NCBI RefSeq assembly: GCF_026719705.1
Contig: NZ_JAPPRR010000003.1
Location: 248,001-312,000 of the forward strand
Source: Pseudokordiimonas caeni
Lineage (GTDB): Bacteria > Pseudomonadota > Alphaproteobacteria > Sphingomonadales > Kordiimonadaceae
Direction of reading: 5' to 3'
DNA: 64,000 nucleotides
A model generated the notes under the pieces. That model did not search any database. It was not told where the DNA came from and worked only from the letters and a program-made list of their open reading frames with translations. Of the stretch, positions 8,195 to 16,743 are shown one piece after another. Both the position numbers and the translations under genes were made by a program. The stretch's first letter is position 1. Each line of letters starts with the position of its first letter.

Positions 8195-8908
8195 ATGTCC
8201 GAACCCGTCACCATCATCGGCAGCCCGGTTTCACCCTATGTCAGGAAGGCGCTGATCGCGCTTGAAGTCAAAGGCGTGCCGTACCGGATCGATCCGCAAA
8301 TCCCGTTCCTGACGCCGCCGGAGTTTACCCAGATCAGCCCGCTGCGCCGGGTACCTGTGTATCTGGACGGTCCGTTCGTGCTCAACGATTCGTCCGTCAT
8401 CTGCGAATATCTGGAAGAAACCCACGGCGGCACGCCGCTTTACCCCGCGGAGCCGCGCTGGCGCGCCAAGGCCCGCTGGTTTGAGGAATATGCCGACGAC
8501 CATTTTGGCCGGAACGTGGTTTTCTGCCTGTTCATGCAGAAAGTGATCCGCCCCTTCGTGCTGAAGGAAGAAGGCGACAAGGAAATGATCCGCAAGGCGG
8601 AGGAGGAAACCCTGCCAGCGGCGCTCGATTATCTTGAAGGCGTGCTCCCGGAGGTCGGTTTCCTGTTCGGTGACCGGCCTATGATGGCGGACTTTGCCAT
8701 GTCGACGATGCTTCTGAATGCGCGCTATGCGGGGTTTGAGGTTGATGCCGCCCGCTGGCCGACGGTCGCCGGTTGGCGGGACCGCTGCTTCGAGGCCGAA
8801 CCGCTCGCCCGCCTGCATGCGCTTTCGGACACGCTCATGACAACGCGCCGTAAGGAAATGCAGGGCGCGATCGACGCCTATCTTGCCGAGCGCCAGTCTG
8901 CGGCCTGA
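8195..8908 (+). CDS. glutathione S-transferase family protein
   Basis: A 237-residue GST. The start at ATG 8195 is chosen because AGAGGAG lies 8 bases upstream and the thioredoxin-like domain then begins at once with VTIIGSPVSPYVRKALIALEVKGV; the serine in SPVSPYV is at the usual catalytic position. LRRVPVYLDG holds the cis-proline, and NDSSVICEYLEE is the glutathione gamma-glutamyl binding turn. The C-terminal helical domain, from about residue 90, includes FLFGDRPMMADFAMSTML, the N-capping and hydrophobic-staple region of the family. It should be cytoplasmic and conjugate or reduce electrophiles; the natural substrate is unknown. It is convergent with an orphan solute-binding protein that ends 4 bases away. 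Confidence 0.9.
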   Translation: MSEPVTIIGSPVSPYVRKALIALEVKGVPYRIDPQIPFLTPPEFTQISPLRRVPVYLDGPFVLNDSSVICEYLEETHGGTPLYPAEPRWRAKARWFEEYADDHFGRNVVFCLFMQKVIRPFVLKEEGDKEMIRKAEEETLPAALDYLEGVLPEVGFLFGDRPMMADFAMSTMLLNARYAGFEVDAARWPTVAGWRDRCFEAEPLARLHALSDTLMTTRRKEMQGAIDAYLAERQSAA

Positions 8909-8912
8909 GGGA

Positions 8913-9668
8913 TCAGTCGAGGATTTCGGGTGGCACCAGCGGCCTCAGGGCTGCGTCCAGCCGGTCGATCAGGGCCGCGTCCACGGCTTTCGAGCACATC
9001 ATGCGGCGTTTGCCACCCGGCGGGATATCGGGATACCCCTGCGCTGTGACCGTGGCGGGGTCCAGCCCGGCGGATTCGAGCCCGGCGGCGAGGTCAAGCT
9101 CGGAGGCGACCATCAGGTCGAACCTGCCCTGATCCAGCATCCGGTACATGTTGGCGTCATTGTTGACGAGCTTCACGAGGGTGAAGCCGCGCCCCTGCAG
9201 CTGGAAGATATCGTCAAGGAACGGACCGTAGGACACATTGTCGACAATGCCGATCTTCACCGGCCTGTCGAACTGGATGTCGCGCATCAGGCTGAAACGG
9301 GTGAGAAGATCACGGTGTTCGGCGCGTGCAACAAGAACATGCGGGGCGTCTTGCCATATGGGGATGCTGAAACGGGCGTGGCGCTGCCGTTCGGGTGTCT
9401 TGAACCAGCTGATGGTGCAGAAGGGATCGGTTTGCTGCACCAGCGCCAGTGCGCGCTGGGTTGGCATCATGACGAAACGCGCGTCGATTTCGGCGGTCGC
9501 CAGTGCCTGCTTCAGCACGTCGGTCAACAGCCCCGTCGGGGTGCCGCTCTCGTTGGTGAAGTGATAGGGCTTGCGCTCGGGATAGGCGATGGTCAGCGGG
9601 TCGGCAGCATGAAGCGGGGATGCAAAGCACCCCATGATCGCCCATGCCCAAACCCAAAGCCTAGCCAT
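8913..9668 (-). CDS. periplasmic solute-binding protein, family 3 type, without a transporter
   Basis: A 251-residue protein resembling family 3 extracellular solute-binding proteins. I take ATG 9668, which gives MARLWVWAWAIMGCFASPLHA, a signal peptide; a longer frame from 9755 would add 29 residues before it. The mature start DPLTIAYPERKPYHF and later GLLTDVLKQAL, PVKIGIVDNVSYGPFL and MYRMLDQGRFDLMVASELDL follow the two-lobe Venus-flytrap plan. No ABC permease or ATPase lies beside it; the neighbours are a GST and galM. Such orphan proteins can be ligand sensors or remnants. Two similar orphans lie at 28872-30562. The fold is likely; ligand and partner are unknown. Confidence 0.72.
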   Translation of the reverse strand: MARLWVWAWAIMGCFASPLHAADPLTIAYPERKPYHFTNESGTPTGLLTDVLKQALATAEIDARFVMMPTQRALALVQQTDPFCTISWFKTPERQRHARFSIPIWQDAPHVLVARAEHRDLLTRFSLMRDIQFDRPVKIGIVDNVSYGPFLDDIFQLQGRGFTLVKLVNNDANMYRMLDQGRFDLMVASELDLAAGLESAGLDPATVTAQGYPDIPPGGKRRMMCSKAVDAALIDRLDAALRPLVPPEILD

Positions 9669-9757
9669 TGCCGGAAAACCCCATTCCAGCGACCCCCCGT
9701 GCCTAGCATAGGGGGAGGGGAGGTGATCCGGCAAGCTGGAAGGTGATGTGTCCAACT

Positions 9758-10792
9758 CTAAGTTACTGTATCAAAGGCAAATACAGTCTGTGAGCGGTAT
9801 TTCTCGCCAGGCCGCAAGATCGCCGACGGCCATTCCGGATGGTGTGGGCTGTCCGGGAACAGCTGTGTTTCAAGGCAGAGACCGGCAGTGGGGCCGTAAA
9901 GTGCGCCACCCTTGCCCTTGACGCCCTTCAGATGCTGGCCGGTGTAGAACTGCACGCCAGGCTTGTCGGTCAGGACCGTCATTCGGCGCCCGCTTGATGG
10001 GGAGACAAGCGTGGCCACGGCATGGACCGCGCCGGGCGCAAACCGGTCCGCGACGATCCAGTTGTGGTCATACTGGCCGTGCACCATGCGTGTTTCCCGG
10101 AAGTCGAAGCCGCTGCCGGCAACCGTTTCAGGATCCAGCGGCAGATTTGCGCTGTCTACCGGCAGGTAACGATCGGCGGTGATCATCAACTGGTGTCCGA
10201 GCGCCGATCCCGCCGCATGCCCATCCAGATTGAAATAGCTGTGCTGGGTGAGGTTCACGAGCGTGGCCTTGTCGGTTGTCGCCTCATAGTCGACAGCGAC
10301 TGTGCCGGGTGCGGTGATGCGATAGGTGACGCTGGCATGCAGCGTGCCGGGGAAGCCGTTGTCGCCGTCGGGGCTTGTAAGCGTCAGCCGCAAGGCCGGG
10401 CCTTCCAGCATTTCGGCGGTCCAGAACCGTTTGTCGAAACCGTCCGGCCCGCCGTGCAGCTGGTTTGGCCCTTCGTTCGCGGTAAGCCGGTATTCGGTGC
10501 CGTCAATCGTGAAGCGGCTGCCGCCGATGCGGTTGGCATAACGCCCGGCCACACAGCCGATATAGGTGCTGTCGGCCTCATAATCCGCGATTGCATCAAA
10601 ACCCAGGACGACATCGGCAAACGTGCCGTCGCGATCAGGCGCTGTCAGCGAGACGATCCGGGCACCGTATTCGGTGATGCCGAAGGTGAAGCCGCAACCG
10701 TCTGACAGGCGATAAAGGCTCACCGGGCGGCCGTCGCTCAGGGTGCCGAAAGGCTCGCGGGTTATACCGGGCAGGGCGGTTTCAACAGGCAT
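9758..10792 (-). CDS. galM: aldose 1-epimerase (mutarotase)
   Basis: A 344-residue galactose mutarotase that interconverts alpha and beta anomers of aldoses. I start at ATG 10792 because GGAG sits 8 bases ahead; an earlier in-frame start at 10870 has no such site. Family landmarks are ITEYGARIVSLTAPDRDG near residue 30, YIGCVAGRYANRI with the substrate-binding arginine, ANEGPNQLHGG with the first catalytic histidine, NLTQHSYFNLDGH with the second, and near the end CLETQLFPDSPHHPEWPSAIL, which holds the catalytic glutamate. It has no gal operon neighbours. It is divergent from the channel operon at 10959. No signal peptide is evident, so it should be cytoplasmic. Confidence 0.93.
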   Translation of the reverse strand: MPVETALPGITREPFGTLSDGRPVSLYRLSDGCGFTFGITEYGARIVSLTAPDRDGTFADVVLGFDAIADYEADSTYIGCVAGRYANRIGGSRFTIDGTEYRLTANEGPNQLHGGPDGFDKRFWTAEMLEGPALRLTLTSPDGDNGFPGTLHASVTYRITAPGTVAVDYEATTDKATLVNLTQHSYFNLDGHAAGSALGHQLMITADRYLPVDSANLPLDPETVAGSGFDFRETRMVHGQYDHNWIVADRFAPGAVHAVATLVSPSSGRRMTVLTDKPGVQFYTGQHLKGVKGKGGALYGPTAGLCLETQLFPDSPHHPEWPSAILRPGEKYRSQTVFAFDTVT

Positions 10793-10958
10793 CAGGCTCA
10801 CTCCAGATACGGGCGGCGCTACTATGGCGCGGGTGCGGGCGCTGGTCCAGCCTCCGGTAAACTCTCGCAACTCTGCCCTTCCTTTGCCCGATTTTGGCCC
10901 CTAATATGCGGCTAACCTGTTGAAGAAATTGATCGGGCCGGGAAGGCAGGATGCGACC

Positions 10959-12218
10959 ATGACACGACCCCAGAAATTCATCATCCGCATGACGGTCTTT
11001 TGCCTCGCGGTGATTGCAGTGGCGGCAGTGCTCTCGAAGGCGCTTGTCGCAGCTTTCACGGCGAACCCGGCGCTCAATGGCGTCATCCTCCTGATGCTGG
11101 TCGTCGGCGCTGTTTACGCATGGCGGCGCGTGCTGGATCTGGCGCCCGAGATCGGCTGGATCACCGCTTTCCGCCGGGTGCAGAATGCGGGCAGTGTGCC
11201 CGCCGCCCCCCGCCTGATGGCGCCTGCTGCCCAGCTTCTGGCAACGCAGGCCGAGGGCGGCGTGCGGCTTTCCGCCCTTTCCATGCGCTCGGTCCTCGAT
11301 GGTATCGCCTCAAGGCTTGAAGAAAGCCGCGAGATCAGCCGGTATTTCACCGGGCTTCTGATCTTCCTTGGCCTTCTTGGTACCTTCTGGGGCCTCTTGG
11401 GCACCATCGGCGCGATTGGCAACACGATCAGCGGGCTGACCGTGGATGGCACCGACATGGCCCTGATGTTCGATGAACTGAAAGCCGGCCTCGAAGCACC
11501 GCTTTCGGGCATGGGTACGGCTTTCTCAAGCTCGCTTTTCGGCCTCACCGGTAGCCTTGTCCTCGGTTTCCTTGACCTGCAGGCGAGCCAGGCCCAGACG
11601 CGCTTCTATAACGAAGTGGAAGACTGGCTGGCGTCTGTTACCCACCTGTCGCGCGGCGGCGATGCCGTCGAGGGCGTGGCCATGGGCGGCGGCGGCGCGC
11701 CCGACGCCTATATGACTGCGCTGATGGAACAATCGGCGGCCGGGATCGAAAAGCTCGCCCGCACGATCCGCGAGGAAAGCGCCTTCCGCCACGAAGCGCA
11801 TGCCGCCATGTCGGCGGTGGCCGAGCATCTGGCGACGCTCGCCGACCGGCTGGATGCCCAGCGTGCACAAACGCAGGCCGAGGCAAGTGCGCGGGATGAA
11901 ACCTCGCGCGCGCTGGCCCGCGCCATCGAAGGGCTTGGCACGCGCATGGCGGATGCCAGCAATGCCGGTGCACTGGACGAAGCGACCCGCCAGCATATCC
12001 GTAACCTTGATGTCGGCATCAAACGCCTGATCGAGGAACAGTCCCGCGCCGCCGAAACGCTGAACGAAGGCCTGCGGGGTGAAATCCGCCTGCTGGCCCG
12101 CACGCTTTCCGCCGGCCTTGGCGAGCGTGAAGGCACGGCCCCCGCGAGCCCTGCGACGGGCAACGAACAACCGCGCGCGCGGCCGCTCGTCGCCGAGCGT
12201 GAAAAGGACGATAACTGA
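10959..12218 (+). CDS. MotA/TolQ/ExbB-type proton-channel protein with a long C-terminal tail
   Basis: A 419-residue membrane protein. Two hydrophobic segments lie near residues 10-32 and 38-55, and two more in the MotA/TolQ region: YFTGLLIFLGLLGTFWGLLG near residue 130 and GMGTAFSSSLFGLTGSLVLGF near residue 185. Between them MFDELKAGLEAPLSGMGTAF is the MotA-type motif. From about residue 235 a 180-residue tail is predicted helical, rich in Ala, Glu and Arg (for example LATLADRLDAQ). The next gene overlaps its stop by one base and encodes an OmpA/MotB-type partner, so the two should form a proton-driven stator-like complex in the inner membrane. There are no flagellar, tol or tonB genes nearby. 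Start ATG 10959 follows GGAAGGCAGG; an ATG at 10920 is also possible. Confidence 0.82.
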   Translation: MTRPQKFIIRMTVFCLAVIAVAAVLSKALVAAFTANPALNGVILLMLVVGAVYAWRRVLDLAPEIGWITAFRRVQNAGSVPAAPRLMAPAAQLLATQAEGGVRLSALSMRSVLDGIASRLEESREISRYFTGLLIFLGLLGTFWGLLGTIGAIGNTISGLTVDGTDMALMFDELKAGLEAPLSGMGTAFSSSLFGLTGSLVLGFLDLQASQAQTRFYNEVEDWLASVTHLSRGGDAVEGVAMGGGGAPDAYMTALMEQSAAGIEKLARTIREESAFRHEAHAAMSAVAEHLATLADRLDAQRAQTQAEASARDETSRALARAIEGLGTRMADASNAGALDEATRQHIRNLDVGIKRLIEEQSRAAETLNEGLRGEIRLLARTLSAGLGEREGTAPASPATGNEQPRARPLVAEREKDDN

Positions 12219-13312
12219 TGATCGGCGCCCGGCGACGGCTAGGTGGTGATTCCGGCGACAATGTCTGGCCGGGCTTTGTGGATGCGCTGTCCACGCTCTT
12301 GCTTGTCATCATCTTCCTCCTGTCGCTTTTTGTGCTGGCCCAGTTCTTTCTCGGGCAGGCTCTTTCGGGCCGCGACAAGGCGCTGGCCGAACTCAGGATG
12401 CAGGTGCTGGAGCTTGGGGACCTTCTGAAGATGGAGCAGCAGGCCTCGGCGGCGCTGCGCGACAGCATGGCCGAGCTTTCATCCTCTCTGGAAGCCGCGA
12501 ACAAGGACCGGGACGCCTTGAGCGCCGAACTTGAAAGCACGAAATCGGCCCTCGCCAGTTCAACCGCAAGGCTTGCCGAATTGGATGCCGCTGCAAGCGC
12601 GCTCGGCGTGGAAGCCGCAGACCTCAAATCCCGATACGCGACCGCCAGCGAAGAGCTGGAGCGTGAGAAAGCTCTTTCCGAAAGCGCACGGCGGCAGGTT
12701 GAAACCCTGCAGCGGAGCATCACGGCTCTTCGCGAGCAGCTGGCACGCCTTGAGGCGGCCCTGCAGGCGAGCGAGGAACGCGACCAGCGCAATCAGGCGG
12801 TGATTGTCGATCTCGGCCGCCGGCTCAACCGGGCGCTCGCCGCCAAGGTCGATGAACTGGCCGGATACCGGTCCGAATTTTTCGGACGATTGAAGGAAGT
12901 GCTCGCCAACCGGCCCGAGGTGCGGATCGAAGGCGACAGGTTCGTGTTTGCGTCCGAACTTCTGTTTGAAAGCGGTTCGGCCGAGCTTGGCCCCGAAGGC
13001 CGCGCGGAGATGCGCAAGTTTGCCGAAACGCTCCTCACCATCTCGCGCGAATTGCCGTCGGACCTTGATTGGGTTCTCCGGGTGGACGGTCATACCGACA
13101 AACGCCCGATCAGCACAGCACGCTTCCGCAACAACTGGGAGCTTTCCACCGCCCGTGCCGTTTCGGTCGTCGAATTTCTCGTGGAGCAGGGCGTCGAACC
13201 GCACCGGCTGGCGGCAGCGGGCTTCGGCGAGCATCATCCGTTGGACCCGGCCGACAACACCTTCGCCTATGCCCGCAACCGCCGCATCGAAATGAGACTC
13301 GATCAGCGATGA
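12218..13312 (+). CDS. OmpA/MotB-like peptidoglycan-binding stator protein
   Basis: A 364-residue partner of the upstream channel protein. One transmembrane segment lies near residues 18-45 (GFVDALSTLLLVIIFLLSLF) and contains an aspartate placed as in MotB and TolR proton pathways. A coiled coil of roughly 150 residues follows, full of Ala, Leu, Glu and Ser. The C-terminal OmpA-type domain begins near residue 240 with RFVFASELLFESGSAEL and includes RVDGHTDKRPI, RFRNNWELSTARAVSVVEFL and YARNRRIEMRL, the peptidoglycan diaminopimelate-binding pattern. ATG 12218 shares its A with the previous stop codon, so the two are translationally coupled. The pair resembles ZorAB of Zorya defence in plan, but no ZorC, ZorD or ZorE follows. 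Confidence 0.85.
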   Translation: MIGARRRLGGDSGDNVWPGFVDALSTLLLVIIFLLSLFVLAQFFLGQALSGRDKALAELRMQVLELGDLLKMEQQASAALRDSMAELSSSLEAANKDRDALSAELESTKSALASSTARLAELDAAASALGVEAADLKSRYATASEELEREKALSESARRQVETLQRSITALREQLARLEAALQASEERDQRNQAVIVDLGRRLNRALAAKVDELAGYRSEFFGRLKEVLANRPEVRIEGDRFVFASELLFESGSAELGPEGRAEMRKFAETLLTISRELPSDLDWVLRVDGHTDKRPISTARFRNNWELSTARAVSVVEFLVEQGVEPHRLAAAGFGEHHPLDPADNTFAYARNRRIEMRLDQR

Positions 13313-14322
13313 AACGCATAGCTGCTGCCCTGATGGCCCTTTGCCTTTCGGCAACGGCCATGGCCGAAACAACACTTGATGATGTCGCCGCGCGGCTGAA
13401 GAAGGGCGAGTACAAGGGGGTGACAGGCGCGCTTGTCTCGGTGGGTGGCAAGCTGGTGCTGGATGTGCCGGATGCGGCGGCGCTTGCCGGAAGCCGTCAG
13501 GATATCCGCTCCGCCACCAAAAGCATCACGGCGATCCTCGTGGGCGAACTGATTGAGGATGGCAGCCTCAAAAGCGTGAAGACGCCCGTCTCGAAGCTGT
13601 TGCCCGATCTTTATAAGGGTATGGACAAGGCCGACCCGCGCCGAGAGATCACGGTGGAAGACCTGCTCACCATGCGCTCGGGCCTTGCCTGCAACGACTG
13701 GGTGCCGGCCTCGCTTGGCAATGAGGAACGCATGTATGGCACTAGCGACTGGAGTGCCTTTGTGGTCGGTCTGCCGCGTGCTTATGAGCGAGGTAAGCAT
13801 TTCAGCTATTGCACCGGCGGTGCCGTGCTTCTGGGCCGCGTGATCGACGCGCTGTCGGGCTCCGACGTGCCGACCTTCGCGGACGAGCGGCTGTTTCATC
13901 CGCTGGGTATCCGCAATGCCAAATGGGAGGGCACACCTGAAGGCCATACCGATACCGGTGGCCATCTGCGGCTGGAGATCGGAGCGCTCCTGAAGATCGG
14001 CCAATTGGTGCATGCGGGCGGTGTGTGGGAAGGCAAGCAGCTGATAGCGGCCGATTGGATCAAGGCGATGACCGGCTTCCAGACCCGCATCTTCGACCGC
14101 CGCGAAACATACGGCTATCTCTGGTGGCGCAACGAGGGCAGGGTGAAAGACAAGCCGGTGAGCATCACCTATGCCCACGGCAACGGCGGCAATTTCATCA
14201 TCATCGTGCCGGAGATCGACCTTGTTGCCGCCTTCACAGGCCGCAACTACAACAAGCCCGAACAATTCACGCCGATGAGGATGCTGGGCGAGGAAATCAT
14301 CCCCGCCCTGTTAAATGAATGA
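13309..14322 (+). CDS. periplasmic serine hydrolase, beta-lactamase/penicillin-binding-protein fold
   Basis: A 337-residue serine hydrolase of the class C beta-lactamase superfamily. ATG 13309 overlaps the preceding stop by 4 bases and gives the signal peptide MKRIAAALMALCLSATAMA. Active-site motifs: SATKSIT near residue 67 (S-x-x-K nucleophile and general base), then FSYCTGGAVLLG near residue 166, where the usual Y-x-N appears as Y-C-T, and HGNGGNFI near the end in place of the K-T-G triad. These changes suggest an esterase, amidase or peptidase rather than a true lactamase. Its coupling to a peptidoglycan-binding stator suggests a role in cell-wall or envelope work, but this is inferred from context. 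Confidence 0.85.
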   Translation: MKRIAAALMALCLSATAMAETTLDDVAARLKKGEYKGVTGALVSVGGKLVLDVPDAAALAGSRQDIRSATKSITAILVGELIEDGSLKSVKTPVSKLLPDLYKGMDKADPRREITVEDLLTMRSGLACNDWVPASLGNEERMYGTSDWSAFVVGLPRAYERGKHFSYCTGGAVLLGRVIDALSGSDVPTFADERLFHPLGIRNAKWEGTPEGHTDTGGHLRLEIGALLKIGQLVHAGGVWEGKQLIAADWIKAMTGFQTRIFDRRETYGYLWWRNEGRVKDKPVSITYAHGNGGNFIIIVPEIDLVAAFTGRNYNKPEQFTPMRMLGEEIIPALLNE

Positions 14323-14330
14323 ATCGTCAT

Positions 14331-14349
14331 TCGCCGGTTTAGCCGGCGA
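14331..14349. terminator. hairpin between convergent genes
   Basis: TCGCCGG (14331-14337) and CCGGCGA (14343-14349) form a perfect 7-base-pair stem with loop TTTAG. No T-run follows on either side. It may end both the serine hydrolase and ABC transcripts. Confidence 0.35.
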
Positions 14350-14354
14350 GTGAT

Positions 14355-16139
14355 CTAGGCCACTTCCCCGAATTGCAGGTCAGCGAGGCGCTTGTAGAGG
14401 CCGTCTGTGCGGGACAGCTCCTCGTGCGTGCCTTCGGCGATGATGCCACCGTCGTCCATCACAATGATGCGGTCGGCTTTCTTCACTGTGGCCAGCCGGT
14501 GCGCGATCACCAGCGTGGTGCGACCCTGCATCAGATGCTCCAGCGCTTCCTGCACTTTCAACTCGCTTTCAGCGTCAAGCGCCGAGGTTGCTTCATCGAG
14601 GAGCAGGATCGGGGCATCGCGCAGGATGGCGCGGGCGATGGCAAGGCGCTGGCGCTGGCCGCCCGAGAGCCGGGTGCCGCGTTCGCCCAGAACCGTATCG
14701 AAGCCTTCGGGGCTTTTCTCGATAAAGTCGAGGGCAGCCGCTGCCCTTGCGGCTTCGCGGACTTCCTCGTCCGTCGCGTCAAGCCGGCCGTAGCGGATAT
14801 TTTCCGCGATTGTGTCGGCGAAAATGATCGTCTCCTGCGGCACGAAAGCGAGATGCGCGCGGAAATCGGCCGGGAGCGTTTCGTTGATCGGCACGCCGTC
14901 AATGGTCACGCGGCCCGATTGCGGATCGTAGAAGCGCAACAGAAGCTGCAGGACGGTCGTCTTGCCCGCACCTGAGGGGCCGACAAGCGCCACGGTTTCA
15001 CCCGCCTTGATATGCAGGTTGAAGTCTTTGAGGGCCGGTATGGTCGGTTTCGTCGGATAGGCGAAGGTCACATTCTCGAACGCGATATCGCCCTGCACTT
15101 TGGGCGGCATCGGCATCGGGTTATCGGGCACCACGATCTTCGATTCGGCATGCAGAAGCTCGGACAGCCGCCCGGCGGCACCGGCGGCGCGCTGCAGGTC
15201 GCTATAGACTTCCGACAGCGCCCCGAAGGCACCGGCCACGAAGATGGCGCGCATGATGAACTCAAGGATCTGGCCACCGGTCATGGTGCCCTGGATCACA
15301 TCCTGTACGCCTTCATACAGAACGAGTGTGATGGCCCCGAAGATGAGGAAGATGAGCGCAGCGGTGAGGCCTGCGCGCACCATGATGCGCAGGCGCGCCA
15401 TACGGAAGGCATCGTCCACGCGCCGCCCGAAACGCTGGGCTTCGGTGTCTTCGCGGGTGAATGCCTGCACGATATTGAGGGCGCCGAGCGTTTCATTGGC
15501 CTGCGCCCCCACATCCGCCACTCGGTCCTGGCTCTTGCGCGACAGGGTGCGGACCTTGCGGCCGACCCAGATGAGAATGAAAAGGACAATCGGGATGACG
15601 ATGGCAATCGAGGCCATCAGCTTTGGCGACATGATGAACAGCCAGACCGTGCCGATAACGGCGATCAGCAGATTTCGTGCCCACACACTTGCCGACGAAC
15701 CGACGATATTCTGCACAAGGGTGGTGTCGGCGGTCAGGCGGCTCACGATCTCGCCGGGGCGATTCTCTTCGAAATATTCGGGGCTGAGCGTGATCAGCCG
15801 TTCGTACACCGCCTTGCGAATATCGGCGACAACCCGCTCGCCAAGCCAGGTGACGAAATAGAATCGGAACGCCGTGGAGGCCGCCATCACCACGACAAGC
15901 CCGATGAAAATGAAGAAATAGCGGTCCACGGTGTGGGCGTCTTCGGTGGAGAAGCCCTGATCGACAATGCCCTGCATCGCCGAGGGCAGCACCAGCACGG
16001 TGGCGGCACCAATCACCAGAAACAGAAACGCCAGCGCCAGTTCCTTCTTGTAGGGGCGGATGAAGCGCCAAAGGCCCTTCACCTTGCGAACCGGGGCTTT
16101 CGGGGCTTCATGCTCTAGGCGGACGGCGCTGTCGGTCAT
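14355..16139 (-). CDS. ABC exporter, fused transmembrane and ATPase domains (MsbA/LmrA type)
   Basis: A 594-residue half-size ABC exporter. Six transmembrane helices span about residues 25-310, starting with ELALAFLFLVIGAATVLVL and including YFFIFIGLVVVMAASTAFRFYF. The ATPase half shows Walker A GPSGAGKTT, Q-loop FVPQETIIF, signature LSGGQRQRLA, Walker B PILLLDEAT, and H-loop VIAHRLATV, all intact. Two copies would make a working exporter moving a lipid, peptide or drug outward. ATG 16139 is chosen since it opens just before a charged cytoplasmic segment; longer starts upstream would run into the rpmE promoter region. The gene is alone, divergent from rpmE. The cargo cannot be named. Confidence 0.93.
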   Translation of the reverse strand: MTDSAVRLEHEAPKAPVRKVKGLWRFIRPYKKELALAFLFLVIGAATVLVLPSAMQGIVDQGFSTEDAHTVDRYFFIFIGLVVVMAASTAFRFYFVTWLGERVVADIRKAVYERLITLSPEYFEENRPGEIVSRLTADTTLVQNIVGSSASVWARNLLIAVIGTVWLFIMSPKLMASIAIVIPIVLFILIWVGRKVRTLSRKSQDRVADVGAQANETLGALNIVQAFTREDTEAQRFGRRVDDAFRMARLRIMVRAGLTAALIFLIFGAITLVLYEGVQDVIQGTMTGGQILEFIMRAIFVAGAFGALSEVYSDLQRAAGAAGRLSELLHAESKIVVPDNPMPMPPKVQGDIAFENVTFAYPTKPTIPALKDFNLHIKAGETVALVGPSGAGKTTVLQLLLRFYDPQSGRVTIDGVPINETLPADFRAHLAFVPQETIIFADTIAENIRYGRLDATDEEVREAARAAAALDFIEKSPEGFDTVLGERGTRLSGGQRQRLAIARAILRDAPILLLDEATSALDAESELKVQEALEHLMQGRTTLVIAHRLATVKKADRIIVMDDGGIIAEGTHEELSRTDGLYKRLADLQFGEVA

Positions 16140-16268
16140 CGGATATCCGGTCTTTCTATATTTCGTCGGACGATTGGGCTTCATATAAGCCATTGGCGCC
16201 GGATCGCCAACGCCCGAGCACAAAATAAGCCCGTATGGCAAAAATGCAGGCCTATCGCGTTTCGACCC

Positions 16269-16297
16269 TTGCCAACCCCGATGAATCCTTTTATACG
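16269..16297 (+). promoter_or_regulatory. candidate sigma-70 promoter for rpmE
   Basis: TTGCCA (16269-16274), a 17-base spacer and TATACG (16292-16297), about 28 bases before the rpmE ATG, which has TGGAGGAC in front. Found by eye. Confidence 0.5.
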
Positions 16298-16324
16298 CGG
16301 GGCTCGTTTTTGGAGGACTAGGCC

Positions 16325-16549
16325 ATGAAACAAGGTATTCACCCCGACTACCACACGATCAAAGTCGTGATGACCGACGGGACGACCTACGAGACGCGTT
16401 CCACCTGGGGCGCTGAAGGCGACACCATGACGCTCGAGATCGACCCGAAGTCGCACCCGGCCTGGACCGGTGGCACCCGTACGGTTGGTGAAGGCGGCCA
16501 GGTTGCGCGCTTCAAGAAGCGCTTCGGCAGCTTCTCGCTCAACAAGTAA
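16325..16549 (+). CDS. rpmE: 50S ribosomal protein L31, cysteine-less form
   Basis: A 74-residue L31, a protein of the large ribosomal subunit near the central protuberance that bridges to the small subunit. [19 protein letters not shown] and [12 protein letters not shown] match the alphaproteobacterial form, which has no zinc-binding C-x-x-C pair; none is present. The ATG has the ribosome site TTGGAGGAC. The C-terminus with [14 protein letters not shown] is basic as expected. It stands alone between the ABC exporter (divergent) and hsp20, with a strong terminator downstream. Confidence 0.96.
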   Translation: MKQGIHPDYHTIKVVMTDGTTYETRSTWGAEGDTMTLEIDPKSHPAWTGGTRTVGEGGQVARFKKRFGSFSLNK

Positions 16550-16578
16550 GTCGTTCGCGACAATCGCGGAATTCGGAG

Positions 16579-16609
16579 AAGGCGCCTTTGATGGCGCCTT
16601 TTTCATTTT
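16579..16609 (+). terminator. rho-independent terminator after rpmE
   Basis: AAGGCGCC (16579-16586) and GGCGCCTT (16593-16600) form a perfect 8-base-pair stem around TTTGAT, followed by TTTCATTTT. Confidence 0.85.
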
Positions 16610-16615
16610 GTCCCC

Positions 16616-16643
16616 CTTGAAGCTCTCGTTTGGCTGCTTACAT
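16616..16643 (+). promoter_or_regulatory. possible heat-shock (sigma-32) promoter for hsp20
   Basis: CTTGAAG at 16616 followed, 17 bases after CTTG, by CTTACAT (16637-16643). This resembles alphaproteobacterial sigma-32 promoters but the -10 is imperfect. Position upstream of the ROSE-like leader is right. Confidence 0.35.
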
Positions 16644-16685
16644 CTCAATTGTCCGGTTGCTCGAATGAGGGCCGGCGACACCGAA

Positions 16686-16743
16686 GGTCCGGCCAGTTGG
16701 CGGACCATGATGCAAACAGTTGCTTCTATTGGAGGACTAAACC
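16686..16743 (+). promoter_or_regulatory. ROSE-like RNA thermometer in the hsp20 leader
   Basis: Two hairpins precede the hsp20 start. The first pairs GGTCCG..CC (16686-16694) with GGCGGACC (16699-16706), 8 base pairs with one bulged G. The second puts the ribosome site in a weak stem: A16718-U16738, G-C, U-A, U-G, bulged G16722, C16723-G16734, U16724-A16733, with an 8-base loop. TTGCT facing AGGA with a bulged G is the hallmark of ROSE elements, which melt at heat-shock temperature to free the ribosome site. The gene behind it is an Hsp20, the usual ROSE client. Structure drawn by hand. Confidence 0.7.

Noticed and set aside
10959-13312. Zorya-like defence system (ZorA and ZorB)
   Set aside because: Only the channel and OmpA-type partner are present; no ZorC, ZorD or ZorE follows, and such pairs are common in alphaproteobacteria with no defence role.
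15012-16118. 368-residue plus-strand frame inside the ABC exporter gene
   Set aside because: His/Asp-rich shadow translation; the minus-strand ABC motifs are all intact.
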